A DNA stretch of 64,000 nt from Metallyticus violacea. Lineage: Eukaryota; Arthropoda; Insecta; Mantodea; Metallyticidae. The position numbers and the translations under genes are program-made. Under the pieces are notes generated by a model. That model searched no databases and was not told where the DNA came from. It worked only from the letters and a program-made list of their open reading frames with translations. How positions within the stretch are numbered: the stretch's first letter is position 1; every line of letters begins with the position of its first letter. Positions 23,801-35,200 of this stretch are shown in pieces. The stretch lies in assembly GCA_030762175.1 (NCBI GenBank), contig CM060833.1:9134501-9198500 (forward strand), given 5' to 3'.

Positions 23801-26800
23801 GAAGAAAAAGCAGGTATTTATAAGATAACTTGTGCAGAATGTGACAAGATTTATATTGGGAAAACAAAAAGGAATATAGGCACACGTTTAAAAGAACATT
23901 TTAGGAACATAAAATACAAACAGATAGAAAAGTCAGCTGTAGCATATCATTTCTGGACAGAAAATCATGACATAATTAAAAAAGTAGAATTGTTAAAAGC
24001 AGTACAGGGATCTACAGAATTGGATACATGGGAAAAAATTCACATTTACAAACACCGAGATCATGTAATGAACTTTGACGTTCCAGAAGAAGGAAACACA
24101 AACTTTAGGCTCATCAAGGTGCCACCAGGGCAAAACCGTACATCTACAGGTCCAATCGAGTCTCCAATCAGTCATCCTGTGGCCGAGGATGAAGACAAAC
24201 ATCTTCGAAACATGTACCACATTTTATGACAAGTAAGTGAAGCATTAAGAGTGTTTAGATGACATAAAATTAAATTAAAGTTTATGTTTTCATTCTCAAA
24301 AATGTGGATATTCATTAATCTGTTTCTGTATTTATAAATGTAAATTTTCTTCCACATGGTTTGCTAACTCTGTAGTTCTCTGTGGTGATTTTAATAATTT
24401 TGCTTTTTTCAATATGTAATGGTTTTCTAACAAGGGTTGAGAGGTTACCGCTGATTTCTCCGTTTGTTTGTATTTTATGTTCCTGAAGTGTTCTTTTAAC
24501 TGTATGCCTATGTTTCTTTTAACTGTGTGCATATGTTTCTCTTTGTATTTCCAATATAGACTTTTTCACATCTTATTTTGTAAATATCTGCTATTTTTCT
24601 TCAGTGGAATACTGTCATTAATGTCATTCAGGAGTATTTTAACAATAAATGTATTTAATGGTGCCAGTTTAATATAAAATCTTTTAGAATTTTTTGAAAT
24701 TTGTGCATAGCCCATGGATGATTTGTGAATTTTTTAAAAATTATCTTATCTTTTCATGCTGAAAGTTGTGGCTTCTTTAATAAGTTTCTGCCTCTTGAAC
24801 TCTGTACTTTTTGTGAACTAGTTCTTTGCTAAATTCTTTTTTAATCACTTTCCTTCTATTTGCTTGTATTCTTTGGAGTTTTCTTCTTTATTATTGGCCA
24901 ACCTGGAATTTGTAATCTACAGAAAGAACATGCATGCAAACAATCACATCAAAGCTGACAGATTTAGCTCCCAAAACACATAAACATGCAGTAATCAGTA
25001 GCTTAACACACAGACTTGTTAACCTACTCATTAACAAAGAAGAATTCTCCACAGAATACAAGAAAGTAGAAACAACAACAATTAAAAATGGATATAGCAA
25101 AGAACTAGTTGACAAAAAAGTACAAAGATGAAGAGGCAGAAATTTATTAAAGAAGCCACAACACTTTCAGCAGGAATAGATTAGATAATTTTTAAAAATA
25201 TTCTCATATCATCCATTGGCTATGTACAAATTTCAAAAATTCTAAAAGATTTTAAGATTATATTGGCACTAATAAATAGAGTTAATGTTAAAAATTTCCT
25301 GAATGACAATATTAATGATACTATTCCATGAGCAAAATAAAGCAGGTATTTACCAAATAAGTTGTGCAGAATGCAAAAAAGTACATATTGGAAATACAAC
25401 GTGAAACATGGGCACACAGTTAAAAGAATAGGAACATAAAATACAAACTGACTGAGAAATCAGCTAGCATCTCATTTCTGGACAGAAAACCATAACATAG
25501 TGAAAAAAGAAAAATTATTAAAATCAGCGCAGGGACTTACAGAGCTCTAGCAATGTGGGATAAAAGTTACATTTATAAATACAGATACAGATTAATGAAC
25601 TTCAGCACTTCTGGGGATGAAAACATAAACTTTAAGTTCATCACACCTCCACCGAGCAGAATATGATCCCCAAAGCAGCTGTCGACAATTTGTTGAGGAT
25701 GCAGACAATAGTCTGCAAAACATGTCCTACATTTAAACAAGAAAGGGGGGAGCCAATAGAGTGTGTAGTTCCACTTAATCATACAACAATCTTAATTAAA
25801 TGTCCTCATTGTTTGGACTGTGAGGAAAAAGGAAGTGGGAAAAAATTAATAAATCAGATAAACCTTGTGCTTGTTCTGCCATGCTTATTACCCAAGTTGA
25901 AATGTTTCATTGGAAGGAAATATCACTCAGTGACAAAATCCTCTCATGAATTTCCTTTGCTGTTTTCTCTTCCAGAAAAAAAAAAATATTGTATCACACC
26001 ATGAATTTTAATGATATCCATTTTTCACTGACACTTCAAATGCTTATGTTTAAATAACTACCAAATAATGAATTAATATTAAAATGTCATGTAATCATAG
26101 AAAGCAAACTTTATTACCATACATACAGATGTTGCTGTTGCCCTCTATTTGTATAAGAAGCTAATTATCAAAATTATTTTCATATAGTAACATTAAGAGT
26201 TGATCAGGAACTGACAATAGGAGCGATGGCTCCCGAAACTAGTCTTCCCATTTTATTGAATTTTAGTGGTGTGTATGTTACAATCTCAACTCAATTTTTT
26301 TTAAAATGTTAGTAATATCAATGTTAACCGTCATTTGACTTGCTATACTGAAACAAGCAATATGGCTAATGAGAAGAAAGACAATGCCCTGTTAGACATG
26401 TTTTTATCAGAATGGCAGCACTACAATGAGAGAATATCACTGCATCAAAGAACAGAAAAGGAAATCATGTAAACAAATGGGTTAAAGAGTATGATCAGAA
26501 ACTTTGAGAACAAGGGTGATTTGGTTGTAGCTTTGGGGAGAGGAAGGTGACCCATCCTGAGGAAAGTAATTGACGAGGTTGTTGTGCCCCAAAAATAATA
26601 TGTGCCCCAAATTCTGCTCAGTGTCACTTGAAGTTCTGTAGTCCCTTTTACCTGGCACCCCTACAAGATCCATATCATGCAGTAATGGAGAGTTTGGTGG
26701 CATTGGCATTGGCTGGGGAACATTCATTCTTTGAACTGAAAAGGTTTACCCTGGAGTACTTGGAGTTTGTTACTCTGTGGCGTGGATTCATAAACACCTT

Positions 26801-29154
26801 TTTTCTTTGAGGAAATTACACCTTGAAGGCCTGCCAAGGTATCATGACATATTCACATCATATTGCTTCAGTCTGTGGATCATATATTAGCCAACTCTAA
26901 AAGGATAAATCTAACTCAAGGAAGTAGATTTCAGTAGAAACTACATATGTTATGTACATATGATTACAGTTTCACTCTTCATATTTACAAATTTTTAACT
27001 CTAGTGTAAAGTTTGTCAGAGATGGTAATTTTTATATAGTTTAATTTAACATGCCATCTTATAAAAAAAAACTATATATATATATATATAACACAAAAGT
27101 ATTTACATTTAGTGTATTTACAAGGTTGAATTAATTCAATGGAAAAACATTTTACACTTATTTTTTGATTGTTTGAAATCCTCCTCTGTATAGAAGGTGT
27201 GGGTAATAAGGTATTTTAAATACTAACAGAACTTATTTTTTATTAGTATGCAGTTCCTTTATATAGTGGTTCCCAACTGGTGTGCCAGGACACGTGGTAT
27301 ATCTAGCAGCCCCACGGAGTGTGTTGCAAAATTTTGGAATTAAAAAGTAAATGTTATGCCATTCAGAAAGTCTCATTATGGTGCATTTTGTATTTACAAT
27401 GAAGTCTTTTATTCATACATATTATTTTAAGACAGACTTTACCAATGAAATATTAACACCTGTTACAATGCTCTGGTTAATATTTCTGCCTGGCAGTAAT
27501 TCAAATGAAAGCGAACACCTGCAAAATGCTTAGTAATATATTTACTCTTCCCACTTAGTAATAAACAGTTATTATTAATAATAATAAAAAAAATAAATGT
27601 GTTGCAATATTATGTGCATTCAATAAAGTGTGTCGTCAGTCAAGATAAAGTTGGGAACCACGATCTATGAAATTATAAAAGTGAATTAAATAATACTATA
27701 CCATTGTTGTAAACACCTTTTTGGATTGCTTACAACTTGTTTCTGGGTCTGTGTCTGGTTTCTTTGCTGTGTATTAAGTTTTCTTTCTGAATTGTTACAA
27801 ATAAAAGTACATCTTGAATACATTTGCAAACTAATAGTAAAATTACAAATGTTTTGAATAGTGGTTTACAATGAGTTGATCGTTTTGTCCTTGCCATTAC
27901 TCCTTTTTGTACAAGAAATACTTTTTAGCATTTACTGAATTTCCCCAGAACATTATTCCATAAATAATTAAGGAATGAAAGTAAGCAAATATGCTATTTT
28001 TAGGATGCTTTTATTTGTAATATGAATTAATGATCTGATTGCAAAACATGTCAACTTATATTGAGCAAATCAATATGGTCTTTCCAATTCATGTTCTGAT
28101 CAATCATAAGATTAAGGTTATTTTACTAGATTTAATGATTTCATTGTCTTCATATTGTGTCTAAGTTTGCAACATTTCAATTTTTTTTATGAAAATTAAT
28201 GTATTTAGTATATTCAAAGTTTATATATGTGTCTGTGTGTGACTATTAACATTCTAGTGACCACAGTTTTGTTTTTTCACAACAAAACTTGGCATATAAT
28301 GATCATTTAACAAACAATTCAATCAGTACATTAACCCACAAAATGGGACCATTGGGGGTAGGGGTTAACCTAAAGCAAATATTTAAAAATTGCTCTAGCA
28401 GCCTTTTTTTCCAACAAAAACTTGGTATATACCATTTAAATAAAATAAGAAAAATGGAACTGCTCTAGCAGTTTTTTCACAAGTCTCTACATATATCATT
28501 TAAGCAAAATAAGAAAAATAGTACCTGAAAATAGGGGAAATGTGATTATTAGAACTAGGGTCATACCTGAAAACAAAAATTTAAAAAGTGCTCTAGCATG
28601 TAAGTTTCTCTCAGTTGTTTCTTATTAAAAGGACAAATTAACTCAGCATATAAACTGTATTTATAACCATGCATATGTTTTATATTGAACAAAAGCATTG
28701 TCCTGAAGATACGAAATATTAATGTAATATGTGTATGAGATTTATATTTGTATGTAAGAGCACTCTGTAATGCCTTTTAAGAATGTTTGCATTACTATTT
28801 TTCTACAATAACATTTAAATTAAGTTTCAAAGTCAGTGAAAATCAATGGAATTTCCAATTGTTTATTGTTGATTGTGTATACTTGCTTAGTACTTTGTAA
28901 TTCTTTTCAAATAGTAAATTTTTTTATTTTATTGAAACATGTGAACATCTTAAATACAGTGTAACTCGAAACTTTCTGTTATTTCTTTCTATTTTAGTGA
29001 ATGTGAAGATGATATCAAAGGTTCAGTTCATAAACATGATTACATTTAAAAATGAATAAAAATACTCACACATAGCTCTATCTGTTAGTGGTATTATTTT
29101 TCATTTAATTAATATTAGACCATTAAATTTTGTGATTTAATCTGAATAACACAA

Positions 29155-29207
<53 letters not shown>

Positions 29208-32200
29208 TAACATGTGGTTTCTCTTTTGTCATACTTATAGATTGCAAGAATTGTAATTTTGTTCCCCTAATACCACATAATAATGCCGTAACTTATTTCA
29301 TTTCATTAATGAATAAGGCCATAATTTGTATTTTATATTCATTTTTAAAGTTATTCAACTTTTGAGGAATTTGCTTAGTTTATGCAGTTCCTGCATGACA
29401 GACTGTTGTTATTTGTTGTTTTTGAGCTGTCTTGAGGAATTCTCTTTGGAATTTGTTGTGAGTGTTTTGATTATTGAGGATAGGAGGCCTTTATTGGATG
29501 CTATTGCCTTTAATGCTTATCTAGAATGAGAATTTGTTGCTAAATACTGGTGATTTGTAAATCTTGTACCGTCGTGCACTGTATGTAGTTCTTTAAAAGT
29601 AGCTATTTAGAGATGGATGTTATTACAGATGCAGAGGAAACTGATGCAGAACCAGAGCAAGAAGAACTGGATCCAAATGCTGGTCGTTTTGTGAGGTATC
29701 AGTTCACACCACAATTCCTCAAGCTAAAGACTGTGGGAGCAACGTAAGTATTGCTAATACAGAGGGTAGCTCCAGTTAAGGTGGGATGTTTTTATTTACC
29801 TATTTCAAGGTTAGATTCCCTTTCTCCACTACAAATTGCGTTCATTTTAATGTCCCTGGGCTTGAAATGTGGCTCTGCAATGTAATTTCCATTGTAGAAG
29901 ACAACTGTAGAACAAAGGGGAATGTTAGCCCACTCTTCCTGGCAGACTTTCCAATTGTGGTGGGACATTGAGAAGCAAGGCACTGTTTCAGCAGACCAAA
30001 TCCACAAAAATTCATTAGTAGTATATCTGGTGACTTCACAGGGGGTCAATCCTGGTGATGTAGTGGTAACCATACTTACCTCCTAAATGTAAGATCGTGG
30101 GTTCAATCCCAACCAGGATCATTGGATTTTTTTAGGCATAAAATCCTAAGTATGACTTTCGGAAGGAAAGTAAAGCTGTGGGTCCTCTGTTGTAGATTTA
30201 CGACATGTAAAAGAACCTAAAGCCTGAAAAGAGAGGCCTCTGAGAAAAATTTATCTGCCGTTTCACACCTTGAATTGGATAGGATGCTGATGACCGGAGA
30301 TGTTAAAGAGCATCCATAATTAAACCAAATCAATAACTTTACAGGGATCCTTTTAATTGGTTTCATATTGACACCTGTTTCCACAGCTTTCCGGTGGTAG
30401 TTGGGATGATTGAGATATGTGGCTGGATGCTTTAACCATGTGGATCCAAACGTTTGGGGCATCCTCAGCATACAACCAGGGAATATCTTCATCAAAAATT
30501 GAATGCATGAAATTGCTTTGGTAGTGGGCTGCATTAATTTTTACATTTTTAGCAACTTTATGAATGTTAAGTTTTCTCCAAACACCATAACCTGCAACCA
30601 CCATGAATCCCTTGGGAAAGTTTTTCCTTGTTTTTTCCCGGATGAAGTTGGAGCTCCCCTTTTGGCCCACTTGATGGTAGTAAATAGCACAGGGTTTGTT
30701 TGTGTCATCTAGATAAATTCATGCTTCATTCAAAGAAACTACCTATTGCCACTTTTCACCTGCCAGTTCATACAGTTTTCTTGCATTGGTGAAGCGTTCT
30801 ATGATGTACTGTTCTCTCAAGACATTCCTGCATACTTTATGCCACTGTTCTAGACTCAAATTTTGGTGGGTTATCCTATAAAGACCCGTTTAGATTTTCC
30901 AATGTAATGGTGCTTTGTGTTGGAGGGTTTTCTTGTGTCACCACTACCCTCACCTTGGATACTAGCCCTTTAGGTCATGCTGGTTGTGCCCCTTTTCTTG
31001 TTATTTTTTTGTAGGATAGGCTTTAGAAGGAAATTAGTTTTTTTGCAACTATGTTATATAGCGCACACATGACTTACTTAAGACCTTTCTGTTTACACCT
31101 TTTTACTACCATCTCAAGACTGTAACCAGCACTGGAAAGCCCAACAATCTACCCCTGCCACAAATCAGTTAGTTTTGAAACCATTAAAAAATAATATTTG
31201 CATCAGACTGCAGGTATATAACAGATGAACTGATGAGATAGCACATGTAAGCATGTCAGACTGGAAGGAGCGGGAAAGCAATTCAGAATTATCCATGCTT
31301 AACAGGGGCAACACTCTGTTTTCAGACTGTAATTATTCATTTCAATAAAGGCTACAAAACCTTAATTTGTCTACACAAGATGTAACATATATAAATAAGT
31401 ACATTATTAAATATTAACATACAAACAAATATATAATTGAGAGCATTAATACTAGGTCACTAGAAGTTTTTAGAATGAAAGCAGTTATATTTTAAAAAAA
31501 TGTGATCTGAACATTGCATCATTTCAAATTATTCTCCATTACATTCTATATGTCTCATCCGTTTAAACCATTTTGCTGAAACGTCATGCGTGCCTCTTTG
31601 GATAGGGTACAAATATCATATACTGCCACTGCAGTATCAGGTGATTCAAATCATCAACCATGAATTTTTTTCAATATTTAACATGCAGACAGATCTGGAC
31701 TGTAGAAAGGATGGGGCAAACATTTAACTTATGGCTCCTGCAGAAATAGACTTGTTTCCATTGCAGTGTGAGCAGAGGCATTGTCATGGTGCAACACGGT
31801 TATACACAGATCAGTCTTAGAGCGCTTCATTCAGTACATTAAAGACTTGGGGCAGGCATTTTGCGATGTACCATATGGCAGCGGCGGTTTTTTGTCCCTC
31901 AAGCGTAACTGTCACAATGTTCCTGGGAAGAAGTCCAATGATTGTCGCTTAGTTTCTGGATCCTACAAGTATGTTCAGTTTCACCACCTCTTATGATATT
32001 AAATATGTATTTTGATCTTTTTCCATCAAATTTTTCTAACTTTTTCCGACACCAATCACACTTACTTTTCTCTATCTGTGAGGGTCCAACAACAGCAGAG
32101 ATTCCTGACATGAAGTTTTACTTTGAATCTATAATATGTACAGCAATGATCTTCTCGCAACATATGCTCAGCTTTAATCACATTTTCATCCATTGTTGCT

Positions 32201-35200
32201 GTAGTAGGCTATTCCTTGCAACCTTCATCTTCCGGGAGTCCCTTTCTAAAATCTGCAAATTATCAAATTAAGGATTGCAAAGGCAAAGATTGCCAATTTC
32301 ATGCTGCAATTTTTCAAGGCATTCTCTTTCCCCTAAACTGATTTTTAAGTTATAGTAAATCGTAGCACAGAAATGCTCTCATTGGGGATCCATCCTAGTG
32401 TCTGGTGTACAGCAACACCCACATATACATACACAACTGCACTAAAACCACACAATGTTGGAGCATACTCAGACTTGCACATGTTGCCATCTAAGCTTTA
32501 ATAAAGCTAAGAAAACCTGCAGTGACTAGTTATAACTCCTTGTCATTCTGAAAACTTTCAGATTGACTCTCATATAAGAAGAAAACTAAAACATGTAATA
32601 TTGTCATATAATGGAGCAGGTTGTTAATAAATAATTTTAAAAAAAGCATGCAGAATTGGGTGAATTCCTGCCTCTTGTGTGGTTAGAGGCAAACCAATTT
32701 TGTTGACTATAGAAGAAAAAAAAATTATATAACAACAGGCTATGGCTCACCTGAGGAGGTTAAATACTGGCATCACCCTACAGAACTTATAACCATAATG
32801 GAAGTTGAAAATAATACTTATCCAACAAAAGTGTATGAGATGGAAATAAAATTAGAGATAAGAGAACAGCAGGAGTAATAGTCATAAATGGAAAGATAAT
32901 CCAAAAATGAAATTCAAATCACATTATGAATATTCTAGTAACAAGCTGAGCAATGTGCAATTCTGAAATCTCTTAGAGAAATTAGAAGAACTTGGAATAA
33001 ATAGCACAGCAATATATTCAGACAGCAATATAACATTAGATATATTTAAATTGTATTTAGGAACTAATAGATAATGGAGTGGTAACATCCTATTATAATT
33101 TATTAAATATGTTAACGTAAACTTCACTTATACAACATTGTTTTGGTGATCACTCCCATCATCAGCTTGTGACCAACTACTCTTATGTGGTAACTGGATC
33201 CCAAGGTGCTTCTGTGGCAGTTAGTGAATATTTGAAATGACTCTGCGATGAACAACACCAACTACTGTAGTTAACATCATCAGTCACTGCTAAAATATGA
33301 CAGTATTGATCTATCTCTGTCTGGTTTTAGAAGATCTTTTAAAGTTAAATTCCTAAACAGCCACAGGTCAATAAATATTACTTAGGTAGTGGAAGGGAAG
33401 AGGAGAGACAGAAATAGGTGGACATCATAGAGTATCGTGATAAGTGTACAAAAATTATCTGAAGTATTTAGAATTGGAAAGAAGCAGGTAGCAGAAATTG
33501 TGATAAAACAGGAATTAAATCTTAATAATAATCAGAAAGTTTCAAAATAGCAGTGAAACTGCTATTGATAAGGCCTTGGTGGAATGGTTCAGTAAAATAA
33601 TAACTATAAATGTCAATTGTTCCTTTGTCAGAACCAATGATAGAAGCCAAAGCCTTAGAATTTGGAGCAGAATTAAGCATTGAAGGTTTCAAAGCTTCGA
33701 ACTGCTAGCTTGAGAGGTTTGAAAGCAGCATGACATTAATTTAAAGAAATATTTTGAGAATCTTCCAGTGTTAACATGGAGACATTTGCAACCTGGGAAC
33801 AGAAACTATAATATTTATTTATCGATATTCATGGGAAAAAATTTTTAGTGCCAATGAAACAGGGTTGTTTTTTCGTGTTTTGCCTAATAAAAGTTTATGT
33901 TTAAAAGGACATTTATGTACTGGTGGGCAAATTGCTAAGGAACATTACAATATAGATGCGAATGCTGATGTCAACATTTGTTTTTAGCATTCCAACAGAG
34001 TGATTCTCCAATCAGTTCTAGAGAAGGAAAATAAAAGGATCATTAAGTAATGCACAATAATTTTTTCCTGCAAAGTTATTATATCTGGGATGGAGAAATT
34101 TTGTACCTGTATAGTTTGAAGTTTGTACTAGAGATGTCATAATTCGATCGAGTATAGCTCTTGCAACAGAAGTGAGAACTATGTTGCAAAGATGACATTC
34201 ATGTTATTGTCAATTTGTGAAGAGCAAAGAGGTGTATTTAGTTTTTTGTGGGCAAAAGGACAAAATCCGGGTGAAATATTATGTGAGGAAGACTGTTTGG
34301 ACCAAAACAACATCTCCACAAGATGCACTTTCTTTGAAGGAAGCGTTGTGAACCTTGTTGACTAGCCATGTTCATGACAACCAATAACAGTTGCAACTCA
34401 ACTGAATGTCACAGACATTGAGAATGCAATTCTGAACGACTGGCAGATTCACCCGTGAACATCAGAGTTGTTCATCATTTCTTCGGTATACAGTATCATG
34501 CATGAAGTACTGAATTTTTGTAAAGTTAGTGCCAGCTGGGTATTGAAGATCCTGACAGATGGCCAGAAAGGCGAGTGAATGATGACATGCTTGGACCACT
34601 TAAGGAGTTATGCTGCAGAAGGGCATCCTTACTGGAAGAAATCGTAACTGATTATGAGTCCTGGAAGTACCACAACATACCTGAAACATAACAGGCCTTA
34701 ATGGCAAAGGGGAAATTCAAAGTGATGCAATCTGCAAAAAAGTTCTGATGATCATGTTTTTAGCTTGAACTGCTGTGAGTAATGGGGCATCAGGGCATTT
34801 ATGGGAGTGAAAAGGCAGATCATTTGGCAAAAAGAGGTGCCAATACACCCTTTTTTGGCCCTTAGCTGACGGTCAGAATCAGTACACATACTGTTAAAAC
34901 ATGGATTGGGAATAAACATCAATTAAGGTGGCAAACCTATCCTGGACAAATGTAAGCTAGTAAATTTTCCACATATCTTCTCAGTTTGGACAGAAGAGGG
35001 ATTTGTTTTATTTACAGACGCTCTTTAACATCTCAGGTCATTAGCGTCCCATTCTATTTAGGGCGTGAAACGGCGAACAAATTTTGCTCAGAGGCCTCTT
35101 TTTTCAGACTTGAGGTTCTTTTTCATGCTGTAAATGTACGACACAGGACCCACAGCTTTACTTCCCTTCCGAAGGAAACCATACTTAGGATTTTACACCC

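Larger units (their letters stand above)
22646..25798 (+). mobile_element. Penelope-like element E (outer), 12-bp TSD
   Basis: AATGTCCTCATT flanks it (22634-22645 and 25799-25810). A tail with ATACAGTGAAGCTAATAA is at the left. The left arm runs 22681-22856 and, after the inner element, 24288 to about 24845 on the - strand. The right arm runs about 25095-25798 on the + strand. Both encode the same decayed GIY-YIG endonuclease. The loop (about 24850-25094) holds RT residues [18 protein letters not shown]. Element D is nested inside. All frames are broken. Confidence 0.9.

Noticed and set aside
29029..29060. Possible extra unc-119 exon after ATTTTAG at 28997
   Set aside because: The frame from exon 3 would meet a stop within about 20 codons, and the residues do not match UNC119; exon 4 at 29629 continues the protein directly.
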